Assembly (NCBI GenBank): GCA_025210475.1
Contig: JAOARW010000070.1
Coordinates: forward strand, 49,439 to 113,438
Length of the DNA: 64,000 bases
Direction: 5' to 3'
Source of the DNA: Carboxylicivirga sp.
Lineage (GTDB): Bacteria; Bacteroidota; Bacteroidia; Bacteroidales; Marinilabiliaceae
How positions within the stretch are numbered: the first letter of the stretch is position 1; each line of letters begins with the position of its first letter. Shown piece by piece: positions 19,308 through 27,662 of this stretch. Position numbers and translations under genes: made by a program. Below the pieces are notes generated by a model. The model saw only the letters and a list, made by a program, of their open reading frames with translations. It was not told where the DNA came from and did no database searches.

Positions 19308-20390
19308 ATGAACAGAAAAATATTAGGGCAAGTGTTAATTGTTGGCTCTTTGCTTTTATCATGCGCGGGTGCAAAACAAGATGAAAAGCAGATTCGTTTA
19401 AATGAAATACAGGTAATAGGAAGCCATAATAGTTATAAGCAACCAATTGATACCTATATATGGGAAATGATGTATCAAGAAGACTCCTTATTTGCCTTAT
19501 CACTTGACTACAGTCATATTCCTTTGCTGGAGCAATTAAACCTTGGGCTTCGTGCTTTGGAACTGGATGTGTATCACGATCCCCAGGGCGGACGCTTTTC
19601 TGAACCATATGGATTACAATTAGAAAAAGAAGCTGGTATCACTCCTAAACCCTTCGATATGGAGGGGAAGCTTGATGAACCAGGTTTAAAGGTGTTTCAT
19701 ATACAGGATTTGGACTTCAGAAGCGATTATCTGCTTTTTAAAGAGGCATTAAAAGCTTTAAAAAAGTGGTCGCTTGAAAACCCTGAGCACAGTCCCGTTT
19801 TTGTAACACTAAATGCCAAGGATTATAGTAACGGCAAACTTGGTTATACAAATGCATTGCCATTTACAAAGTCAGCATTGGACTCAATCGATATTGAGAT
19901 TGCAAGTGTTTTTGGGGATGATCAGTTAATTACTCCTGATTTTGTTCGCGGTAATGAGCAATCTTTAGAGAATGCTATTCTTACACAGGGATGGCCTTTA
20001 CTGAAAGATGTTAAAGGACGATTTATGTTTGTACTGGACGAAAAAGGTGAAAAAAGGCAAGCTTATATCGATGGACATAAAGGATTGCTTGAACGAAAAA
20101 TGTTTGTAAATAGTGCCCCCGGTACCACAGAATCAGCTTTTGTTATTTTGAATAATCCAATGGATGATAAGGAGCAAATACAGAGTTTGGTTGCTAAAGG
20201 ATACATTGTTAGAACAAGAGCAGATGACGCTAATATTGAAGCAAAAAACAATGATTATAAAAGGTTTGAATCAGCGATTAACAGTGGAGCTCAAATAATA
20301 AGTACCGATTATTATATTACAATTCCCAAGTACAATAATGATTTTCAGATTAAATTTCGAGATGGAGGTGCATATTATCGCGAGAAATAA
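19308..20390 (+). CDS. PI-PLC-like (Ca2+-dependent type) lipoprotein
   Basis: Predicted phosphodiesterase of 360 residues. The start at ATG 19308 gives a lipoprotein signal with lipobox LLLSC (Cys19). Motifs of the PI-PLC fold are present: IGSHNSYK with the first catalytic His (H40), LGLRALELDVYHD with acidic metal or catalytic residues, VFHIQDLDF with the second His, and the late VRTRADD and GAQIISTDYY blocks of the Ca2+-dependent bacterial subgroup. Known enzymes of the fold cleave phosphatidylinositol or GPI-type phosphodiesters; the substrate here is unknown. It begins 19 bases after the GH151-like gene and ends the susC-led transcript at a terminator. Confidence 0.8.
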   Translation: MNRKILGQVLIVGSLLLSCAGAKQDEKQIRLNEIQVIGSHNSYKQPIDTYIWEMMYQEDSLFALSLDYSHIPLLEQLNLGLRALELDVYHDPQGGRFSEPYGLQLEKEAGITPKPFDMEGKLDEPGLKVFHIQDLDFRSDYLLFKEALKALKKWSLENPEHSPVFVTLNAKDYSNGKLGYTNALPFTKSALDSIDIEIASVFGDDQLITPDFVRGNEQSLENAILTQGWPLLKDVKGRFMFVLDEKGEKRQAYIDGHKGLLERKMFVNSAPGTTESAFVILNNPMDDKEQIQSLVAKGYIVRTRADDANIEAKNNDYKRFESAINSGAQIISTDYYITIPKYNNDFQIKFRDGGAYYREK

Positions 20391-20422
20391 ATAAGATTAA
20401 AAATAGGATATAAATAAATGTT

Positions 20423-20456
20423 GAGGTAGTCTTCTTGCATAGAAGGCTGCCTCTTT
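20423..20456 (+). terminator. Rho-independent terminator after the PI-PLC gene
   Basis: Imperfect 13-bp stem (GAGGTAGTCTTCT / AGAAGGCTGCCTC), 5-base loop, four T. It ends the susC-susD-phosphatase-GH151-PLC unit. The rest of the gap to 20785 holds an operator-like palindrome (separate entry) and no gene. Confidence 0.7.
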
Positions 20457-20692
20457 TCATATTTGTAAGAGAGCTTGATACATTATTAGCGATTACAATT
20501 AATGAGTTTAAACGATAACCAATCCAAGTAAACGTAAATGACTTCCCACTGGCTCAATCTATTTTCTCTTTATGATGGATGGCATATGGCATAAAGCCCA
20601 TGTTATTAGGTAGATAGATATTACTGGAAAATGCCACTTTTATAATAGTAGAACGATAATATTAACATTAGTCGCAGAAATTACACATAAAC

Positions 20693-20708
20693 GCTAAAAC
20701 GTTTTTGC
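20693..20708 (+). promoter_or_regulatory. Operator-like palindrome, copy 1
   Basis: GCTAAAACGTTTTTGC, 15 of 16 positions matching the palindrome GCTAAAACGTTTTAGC. It lies 78 bases ahead of the DUF6786-like gene. The AAAACGTTTT core with central CG is typical of LacI-family operators (family knowledge); the regulator is not in the window. Two further copies are at 22249-22272 and 36710-36725. Confidence 0.55.
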
Positions 20709-20785
20709 TTTTATTGCTATTTTGTGTGCGTTTAAATATAAAGTGTACTTACTATATTTATAATGATCATTACTAAATCTATACA

Positions 20786-22012
20786 ATGAAAACAAGCACA
20801 ATTATTCTTGTTATGGGAGCGATATTATTTGGCGGATGCCAGTTGAGTTCTAAAAAGCAAAAGGAAAGCAAAATGAATGCGAAAGGAACCTATGCCTATG
20901 ATAAGGCATTTATGGAGAATCACACAAATGTAATTGAACTTAAAGCAGAAAAGGCTGCTGTTCTATTGGCACCAGACTACCAGGGGCGCGTGATGACATC
21001 GACATGTGATGGCGATCAGGGCTTTAGTTTTGGTTGGATTAACTATGATCTGATACAATCAAATAAAATGGTTGAACATTTCAATCCTTTTGGTGGTGAA
21101 GAACGTTTTTGGCTGGGACCTGAAGGTGGGCAGTTTTCAATTTATTTTCAAAAAGATAAATCGTTCGATTTTGAGAATTGGTATGTTCCTGCAGCAATTG
21201 ATACAGAAGCTTTCCAGGTTGTATCTTCTTCTCCCAATGAAGCCATTTTTGAGCGAACAATGGCATTGAAGAATTATAGCGGAACAGCATTTAACTTAAA
21301 AGTCAGCCGAAAAGTATCTTTAATACCAGAGGATGAAATCAGCTCAATTTTAGGTGTAGATTTAAAGAATACTTCTGTGGTTGCTTATCAGTCAGATAAT
21401 AGTGTATTAAACTCAGGCGATCAGGCTTGGGATAAGAAATCGGGTTTGTTATCGATCTGGATGTTGGGAATGATGACACCATCGCCCGATGTAACGGTTG
21501 TGATCCCTGTTAAGTCAGGTGATGAAGGAGAATTGGGTGTCAAAGTAAACGATGATTATTTTGGAAAAGTCAGTGGAGATCGATTAAAAGTAATCGATAA
21601 TCACGTGTTTTTTAAAGCAGACGGCAAGAGCAGAGGAAAAATAGGAATACCTCCGTTACGCGCCAATCGTTTTATGGGCAGTTATGATGGCAAAAACAGC
21701 ACACTTACGATTTTGGATTGTAACTTGCCGGAAGGTGTTACTGACTATGTGAATTCGGCCTGGGAGTTACAGGAAAATCCATATGGTGGCGATGCATTTA
21801 ACTCGTATAACGATGGCCCTCTTGAAGATGGTTCGCAAATGGGACCTTTTTATGAATTGGAAAGTTCATCGCCGGCTTTAGCTTTAAAAGCGGGTCAGTC
21901 ATACACGCATAGCCAACGGACATATCACTTTAAAGCCGGAAAAAAAGAACTGGATCTGATTGCTCAAAAAGTTCTTGGAGTAAGTATTACTGACATCGAA
22001 TCGGTATTTTAA
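20786..22012 (+). CDS. DUF6786-like lipoprotein
   Basis: Lipoprotein of 408 residues with lipobox FGGC (Cys about 18). It resembles the DUF6786 proteins often found in Bacteroidota glycan loci: VLLAPDYQGRVMTSTCDGDQ, NPFGGEERFWLGPEGGQFS, AFERTM-like and MGPFYELESSSPALAL blocks, consistent with a galactose-mutarotase-like beta-sandwich. The function is not known; a sugar-binding or mutarotase-related role is inferred. It is a single-gene transcript between two terminators and follows operator-like copy 1. Confidence 0.65.
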   Translation: MKTSTIILVMGAILFGGCQLSSKKQKESKMNAKGTYAYDKAFMENHTNVIELKAEKAAVLLAPDYQGRVMTSTCDGDQGFSFGWINYDLIQSNKMVEHFNPFGGEERFWLGPEGGQFSIYFQKDKSFDFENWYVPAAIDTEAFQVVSSSPNEAIFERTMALKNYSGTAFNLKVSRKVSLIPEDEISSILGVDLKNTSVVAYQSDNSVLNSGDQAWDKKSGLLSIWMLGMMTPSPDVTVVIPVKSGDEGELGVKVNDDYFGKVSGDRLKVIDNHVFFKADGKSRGKIGIPPLRANRFMGSYDGKNSTLTILDCNLPEGVTDYVNSAWELQENPYGGDAFNSYNDGPLEDGSQMGPFYELESSSPALALKAGQSYTHSQRTYHFKAGKKELDLIAQKVLGVSITDIESVF

Positions 22013-22036
22013 TACTGTAACAGAATCAATTTATAG

Positions 22037-22070
22037 AAAGATACCTTCGTCTAGGATGAGGTATCTTTTT
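22037..22070 (+). terminator. Rho-independent terminator
   Basis: Stem AAAGATACCT / AGGTATCTTT with a loop of about 13 bases and a T run, 25 bases after the DUF6786-like stop codon. The remaining gap to 22318 holds operator-like copy 2 and no gene. Confidence 0.8.
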
Positions 22071-22248
22071 ATAACGATAACGAAATTAAATCACTTAATA
22101 GTCAGGTGGATAAATAGGGTGTAGATTTCCTTTTATTGAGGCTGTACAGATCATTTTATTACGTAGGTGCCAGTTTATTTTACAATTATGACATTAGCTA
22201 AATTGCAAAAACAATAAGATTGTATCCTGAATTTATAAGTTTTATCTA

Positions 22249-22272
22249 TTTAGCTAAAACCTTTTAGCTAAA
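22249..22272 (+). promoter_or_regulatory. Operator-like palindrome, copy 2
   Basis: A 24-bp inverted repeat with 11-bp perfect arms (TTTAGCTAAAA and TTTTAGCTAAA) and a CC centre; it contains GCTAAAACCTTTTAGC, one base off the shared 16-bp palindrome. It lies 46 bases ahead of the GH43-like gene, which starts a four-gene unit. Confidence 0.55.
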
Positions 22273-22318
22273 TGAGCAAAAGAACGGGTATAATTATTAA
22301 AATATAAAACACACAATT

Positions 22319-23290
22319 ATGAAAATGATCACCAATGCCATTTTGTTGGCATTTATACTTTGTTTGCAAACTGGTTGTAGTCAGGATTCCGGCACACTGT
22401 TGGAAAGAGCTGAAATTCCTTATCTTTTTGGGGAGAGTAAACAAATAATTAATCCCAAAGCCAAGGGCTATGAAGGGGATAAGTGGTTTACAAATGACCA
22501 TTGCTTTATCGAGGATAAAGAAGGCGTTTTGCATTATTTTGGAATTAACAATCCATATCCTCCCAAAGGTAAAGAGCTGTATCGTTATCACCCGTATTTA
22601 GGACATCTGACATCAACTGATCCTGAAAAGAAATGGAATCGTCAGGCGATGGCCATAGATCGCTCAAAAACAACTGAGTATGTGGGAGCGCCTTTTGTTG
22701 TATGGCACGAAGAATCTCAACGATATGCCATGGTGGTTGAAGTTTGGGAAGACAGCCGCGAACTGGAGGTTTTCTGGTCAGATGATTTATACAATTGGGA
22801 GCCTTCTGGCGTGTACCTGACTGGTAGTGTTTGGAAATCATCCCGCGATCCGCACATCATGAAAGGCCCAGATGGTAAATATTGGATTCATGTGGTATCG
22901 CACGGAGTAGAAGGAAAGAAGCGATCGCAGATAATTCGCTGGAAGACGACTGATTTTGTAAATTTTGAACCGGCCAAAGAAGTATTGGGTATCAATGATA
23001 ATAATTGGGCAACTTTGATGGAGTCTCCATTTTTGCTTGAGCGCAATGGCTTATGGTATATGTTTTTTACTTATGCACACCGACGCTATGCCGAAACCAT
23101 TGTGGTTGTATCGGATAATCCCGACCATTTCGATTATGAGAAGAATACGCTAACCACCATGTTTGGGCATGCTATGGAGATTTTTACCTATAAGGGTAAA
23201 ACATATGCAACTTCTTGCGGGCCAGAGGACCAACATTATTTAAATCATCAGTCGACTTCAATGGCTGAATTAAAATGGTTAAAACAATAA
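22319..23290 (+). CDS. GH43-like five-bladed propeller lipoprotein
   Basis: Predicted exo-glycosidase lipoprotein of 323 residues (lipobox QTGC, Cys about 20). Motifs of the GH43/GH32/GH117 superfamily are visible: FTNDHCFIEDK (candidate base Asp), SRDPHIMKGPDGKYW with D177, and MESPFLLERNGLWYMFF with candidate acid E235, spaced as in five-bladed beta-propellers. The exact family and sugar are undetermined; family members include arabinofuranosidases, galactosidases and fructosidases. It is first in a tight cluster with GH20 (10 bases), GH151-like and GH29 genes. Confidence 0.75.
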   Translation: MKMITNAILLAFILCLQTGCSQDSGTLLERAEIPYLFGESKQIINPKAKGYEGDKWFTNDHCFIEDKEGVLHYFGINNPYPPKGKELYRYHPYLGHLTSTDPEKKWNRQAMAIDRSKTTEYVGAPFVVWHEESQRYAMVVEVWEDSRELEVFWSDDLYNWEPSGVYLTGSVWKSSRDPHIMKGPDGKYWIHVVSHGVEGKKRSQIIRWKTTDFVNFEPAKEVLGINDNNWATLMESPFLLERNGLWYMFFTYAHRRYAETIVVVSDNPDHFDYEKNTLTTMFGHAMEIFTYKGKTYATSCGPEDQHYLNHQSTSMAELKWLKQ

Positions 23291-23300
23291 AATAAGTATC

Positions 23301-25592
23301 ATGTCGAAAACCATTCTCACATTAGCTTTTATCTTTCTTGCATTATTATCCTGTAAAAAGCAGGAAAACAATAACTATAGTATAATACCGAAACCATTGG
23401 AGCTTGAAACCTTAGAAGGGCAGTTCCAATTATCCGGTATGCTAAAGTATGCGTCAGAATCAGATCAGTTAAAGATTAACGACTATATACTGGCGTCTTT
23501 TAAAACTGACTTTGAAATTGATTTAAAGCCAACAACAGATGGTCAAGAGTTATTATCAATAAAGCGCAATGCGGATATTCCTGCTGAGGGCTACGAAATA
23601 ACTATTAATAAGAGTAAAATAGTAATTAGTGCATCTCAGCAAGCGGGCGTAATTTATGCCTTTGAATCTTTAAAGCAGTTGATTGCAACAAATAATCAGG
23701 GAAAACAAGGTCAGTATCTTCTTCCTTGCACCTCTGTAAAAGATGCTCCAGCATTTAAATGGCGTGGATTTATGCTTGATCACTCTCGTCATATTCAAAC
23801 GATTGATGAACTTAAACAGGCTTTGGATTTGATGACAAGCTTAAAGCTGAACCGTTTTCATATGCATTTATCCGATGATCAGGGATTTAGATTAGAGATA
23901 GAATCTTACCCTAAATTAAATACAATAGGATCATGGCGGGTGGATTACAATACCTCGGACGAATCGCGTAATGCCTACTGGGGGCGCCCCGAACAGCAAG
24001 AGGGAGAAAAGGCTACTTATGGAGGCTACTATACAAAAGATCAGATTCGGGAATTGATTGCTTATGCCAAAGAAAGAAATATAGAAATTCTTCCGGAAAT
24101 AGATGTGCCAGGTCATGCCAGGGCTATTATTGCAGCCTATCCTGAAATATCCTGCTCGGGAGAGAAGACATATGTGGCAACGGGTTGGAGCAGGCTCAAT
24201 AATACCGTTTGCCCGAGTAACGAAAAAACTTATGAACTATTGGATGCAGTTTTTGCCGAAGTGGCTGAGTTGTTTCCTATGGAGTACATTCATGTGGGTG
24301 GTGATGAGTGTTATCGTCATTATTGGGATGAGCATGATGCCTGTAAGCAACTGATGAAAAAACACCACATGAAAGATAACCGTGAATTGCAAAGCTATTT
24401 TGTCCATCGCATGGAGGAAATAATAAACAAGCACGGGAAAAAAATGATCGGATGGAATGAGATTTTGGACGGAGGTATAGCTCCCAATGCAACAGTCATG
24501 TCATGGATTGGCGAAGAAGGAGGGATTAAGTCAGCCAAAATGGGTCACGATGTTATCATGAGTCCCAATAGTTACCATTACATCGACCTAAAGCAAGGAC
24601 AGTCGGAATTCGAGCCAAATATTGGTTACGGCAAATTACTCTTATCCAAAGTATATAGTTACAAAGTAATTCCCGATGCCTTGGATAAAGAGGAGGCGAA
24701 GTTTATCATTGGAACACAAGCCAATCTTTGGACCGAAAATCTGGACAGCTGGGATAAAATTACCTATATGGCTTTACCTCGCTTATATGCTGTGGCCGAA
24801 AATGCTTGGACTCCATATGAAAATAAGAATTGGGAAGATTTTATTAAGCGCCTTAAAGTACATACTGATTTACTGGATCAGAACGGAACCCGATATGCTA
24901 AAAGTGTTTATAACCCATGGTTACACCATCGGGCTGATGGAAAAAATATAAAGGTTTGGTTTAGTTCCGAGATACCAAATGTTGAAATCAGGTATACCCT
25001 GGATGGTTCCATTCCTCATGCGGCGAGTCCCTTATTCGAATCAGAATTACTATTGGATAAAACCACTCACATGCATGCTGCTGTTTTTAATCAGGGACAA
25101 ATAATGGGGAACGTTTTTAGCAAAACTTTATACCTGCATAAAGGAGCTGGTGCCGAGGTAAAAGTTAATGGGGATGTCGAGCAAAAAAGTAAGCTAACTG
25201 ATTTGAACTATGGAGGTTTTCTGGAAGAAGGCGATAAAAACTGGGAGATATACGATGGTGATGCTTTTATTGAATTAAATCTGAGTGAGAAAACAGATAT
25301 CGATTCCGTAACAGTTAGATCGATGCGTCATACTTTAAACGGATGGTATGCAGCTAGTCAGATACAACTGTTTACCAAAGAAAAAGGTGAGTTTATAAAA
25401 CAAGGCGACTCTGGATTTTTGGCAGAAAATACCAACCAGGGACGTAATGTGTTTATAAATACGGTTCACTGTAATATTCGAAATGCCAATCAGATTTTTG
25501 TTAAAGTAAGATCTTGTCGCACAATACCCCCCGGACATGTGAATGCCGGCAAGCAAGCCAAACTTTTAATCGATGAAATTATAATCCAGTAA
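23301..25592 (+). CDS. GH20 beta-N-acetylhexosaminidase lipoprotein with C-terminal accessory domains
   Basis: Removes terminal beta-linked GlcNAc or GalNAc by substrate-assisted catalysis. It has 763 residues with lipobox LLSC (Cys about 18). An N-terminal GH20b domain (about 25-150) precedes the TIM barrel (about 155-510): FKWRGFMLDHSRH, RFHMHLSDDQGFRLEI, LPEIDVPGHARA, and the catalytic pair D335-E336 in HVGGDECYRHYW. After it come a chitobiase C-terminal-like domain (about 545-615, RYTLDGSIPHAASPL) and a final beta-sandwich (about 640-763), perhaps carbohydrate-binding. It overlaps closely with neighbours (10 and 3 bases). Confidence 0.93.
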   Translation: MSKTILTLAFIFLALLSCKKQENNNYSIIPKPLELETLEGQFQLSGMLKYASESDQLKINDYILASFKTDFEIDLKPTTDGQELLSIKRNADIPAEGYEITINKSKIVISASQQAGVIYAFESLKQLIATNNQGKQGQYLLPCTSVKDAPAFKWRGFMLDHSRHIQTIDELKQALDLMTSLKLNRFHMHLSDDQGFRLEIESYPKLNTIGSWRVDYNTSDESRNAYWGRPEQQEGEKATYGGYYTKDQIRELIAYAKERNIEILPEIDVPGHARAIIAAYPEISCSGEKTYVATGWSRLNNTVCPSNEKTYELLDAVFAEVAELFPMEYIHVGGDECYRHYWDEHDACKQLMKKHHMKDNRELQSYFVHRMEEIINKHGKKMIGWNEILDGGIAPNATVMSWIGEEGGIKSAKMGHDVIMSPNSYHYIDLKQGQSEFEPNIGYGKLLLSKVYSYKVIPDALDKEEAKFIIGTQANLWTENLDSWDKITYMALPRLYAVAENAWTPYENKNWEDFIKRLKVHTDLLDQNGTRYAKSVYNPWLHHRADGKNIKVWFSSEIPNVEIRYTLDGSIPHAASPLFESELLLDKTTHMHAAVFNQGQIMGNVFSKTLYLHKGAGAEVKVNGDVEQKSKLTDLNYGGFLEEGDKNWEIYDGDAFIELNLSEKTDIDSVTVRSMRHTLNGWYAASQIQLFTKEKGEFIKQGDSGFLAENTNQGRNVFINTVHCNIRNANQIFVKVRSCRTIPPGHVNAGKQAKLLIDEIIIQ

Positions 25593-25595
25593 ACT

Positions 25596-27641
25596 ATGCA
25601 AAGATTTATTTTTCTGTTATTAATGAGTTTTGCAGTATTTGCTGCCGGAGCTCAGGAAACAAAAAGAGAAGAAGGAACACGACAAATCCACCTCGATTTT
25701 CATACAAGTGAATATTTCCCATCGGTAGGTGATCAATGGAATAAAGAACAATGGCAGGACCTGCTGAAAAAAGGTCATGTTAATTCGATCAATATTTTTG
25801 CAAAATGTCACCATGGTTATTGTTATTATAATACCAGTGTTGGTACACGACATCCGCAATTAAAGTTCGATTTGCTAAAGGCACAAATTGAAGCTTCACA
25901 TGAAATTGGTGTAAGCACACAGGCCTATGTAACTGTAGGATGGAATGTACTGGATGCACGCGAACATCCTGAATGGGTTTCAACGGGTAAGAGTGGTGTC
26001 GATAACTTTGCGAAAACCCTCGCTTCTAAAAAGCCCGATGAGCACTTCCCCTGGGGCTGGCCTACCATGTCGCCCGAAGGCCCTTACCTGGAGCATTTAA
26101 AAAAGCATACTGAGGAACTGGCGAAGAACTATGATTTAGATGGTTTCTGGTTTGATATTGTTCCGGTTGGAAATATTAATTACAACGAATGGAGTAAAAA
26201 GGACATGGCTGCCAATGGTGTGGATTGGCAAGATAGTGATCAGGCATGGGCGCATCACAGCAAGAAGATGCATAAATTCTTTAAAGAAATTAACGCCATC
26301 ATCCGAAAGTATAAGCCCGAAGCCACTATCTATTATAATTGGACAACGCCAATGAACAATCCCAAAGTACTGAAGGAAAACTACCATCAGTACAACACCA
26401 AACAGGATTTGGAAGATCTGCCAACAACCTGGGCCGGTTATGATGTGTTCCCTGTGCGGGCTAAGTACTATGCCAATACCGGAAAACCACTGGTGGCTAT
26501 GAGTGGTAAGTTTCATGCGGCATGGGGTGAATTTGGCGGATTCAAGAATAAAGATGCCATTTGGTACGAAGCGGCAAATATGATGGCCTTTGGAGCAAGT
26601 TGTAATTTTGGCGATCAGTTGCATCCTACAGGGCAGTTGGAAGCCGCCACTTATGAAAACATAGGCCACGCTTATGCTTATATCGAGCAGATAGAAGAGT
26701 ATTGTAAAAATGCCAGCCACAAGGCTCGAACCGGATTATGGGTTAACTTCACAGGTCGTGATAATGCCATTACCAAGCTTTTGTTAGAGAACCAGATTAA
26801 TTTTGTGGTTGCCAATAATCTCGATGATTGGTCTGATTTAGAGGTGCTTGTTTTGCATAGTGGATTGCGTTTGAAGGCGGAAGAACTTCAGCGAATTAAG
26901 CAGTTTAACAGTAAAGGAGGCAAACTTTTGGTAGTTGGTGAAGCTGGGGTGAAGGATGGAAAAGCACTTTTTGATTTTGGAGCTAAAAACATTAATAAAG
27001 CGAATTATCGCATCGATTATACTTATGTAACGGATAAGTTAACCAATAATTTGGTGCAATCGCCCTTCCTCAATCGTTATCCGGCTTTAGTAGCAGAACC
27101 AGATGGCAATGCAGAAGTTTTGGCCAAAATATATGAGCCTTATTTTGATCGAACAGTTGAACACTGGACTTCACACGATAACACACCATACAAAACAGAA
27201 GCAGCAAAGCACCCGGCAATTATGCGAAAAGGAAACATTATGTGGCTGGCACACGATCTCGATTTAATTTACGACAAGGAAGGTTCGCAGGTGCATAAGC
27301 AATTATTTAATAATGCTTTCAGGCAATTACTTCCACAAGGTTATGTAAACGTTGAGATGCCAAGTTGCGGACGAATGAATTTGATGGAGCAGGAGGGTAA
27401 AAATCGTTACATCGTGCATTTAACTTATGGTACACCACATAAGCGGGGGAAAGCACAGGTAATTGAAGACTTGGTACCACTGCACAATACGCCGCTTGTA
27501 CTGAAGGTTGATGAAACCCTTAAAAGGGCCTATCTGATGCCAGGAAATAAAAAATTGAAAATAAAGAAGGATGGCAATAACTGTTATAAGATTATTGTGC
27601 CGGAATTTAGATGTCACACAGCCATTGTTTTTGAATATTGA
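25596..27641 (+). CDS. GH151-like (GHL6 domain) putative alpha-L-fucosidase, second copy
   Basis: Exported protein of 681 residues with a Sec signal (about 1-19). It is a paralogue of 17234-19288, with the same blocks: TRQIHLDFHTSEYF, VNSINIFAKCHHGYCYY, YDLDGFWFDIVPV, LPTTWAGYDVFPVRAK, MSGKFHAAWGEFGGFK, FVVANNLDDWSDLE, and the C-terminal ending FRCHTAIVFEY. The core around the TIM-barrel C-face is nearly identical between copies while the segment after EHPEW and the 590-650 region differ, so the pair may have different linkage preference. It starts 3 bases after the GH20 gene. Confidence 0.65.
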   Translation: MQRFIFLLLMSFAVFAAGAQETKREEGTRQIHLDFHTSEYFPSVGDQWNKEQWQDLLKKGHVNSINIFAKCHHGYCYYNTSVGTRHPQLKFDLLKAQIEASHEIGVSTQAYVTVGWNVLDAREHPEWVSTGKSGVDNFAKTLASKKPDEHFPWGWPTMSPEGPYLEHLKKHTEELAKNYDLDGFWFDIVPVGNINYNEWSKKDMAANGVDWQDSDQAWAHHSKKMHKFFKEINAIIRKYKPEATIYYNWTTPMNNPKVLKENYHQYNTKQDLEDLPTTWAGYDVFPVRAKYYANTGKPLVAMSGKFHAAWGEFGGFKNKDAIWYEAANMMAFGASCNFGDQLHPTGQLEAATYENIGHAYAYIEQIEEYCKNASHKARTGLWVNFTGRDNAITKLLLENQINFVVANNLDDWSDLEVLVLHSGLRLKAEELQRIKQFNSKGGKLLVVGEAGVKDGKALFDFGAKNINKANYRIDYTYVTDKLTNNLVQSPFLNRYPALVAEPDGNAEVLAKIYEPYFDRTVEHWTSHDNTPYKTEAAKHPAIMRKGNIMWLAHDLDLIYDKEGSQVHKQLFNNAFRQLLPQGYVNVEMPSCGRMNLMEQEGKNRYIVHLTYGTPHKRGKAQVIEDLVPLHNTPLVLKVDETLKRAYLMPGNKKLKIKKDGNNCYKIIVPEFRCHTAIVFEY

Positions 27642-27662
27642 TAAACCACTAAATACAAGAAA

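Noticed and set aside
25109..25124. Fourth operator-like site (ACGTTTTTAGC)
   Set aside because: It matches only half of the palindrome and lies inside the GH20 coding region.
26136..26720. 194-codon open frame on the minus strand
   Set aside because: It lies wholly opposite the GH151-like gene, whose motifs and codon pattern are clear; the minus translation has no domain.
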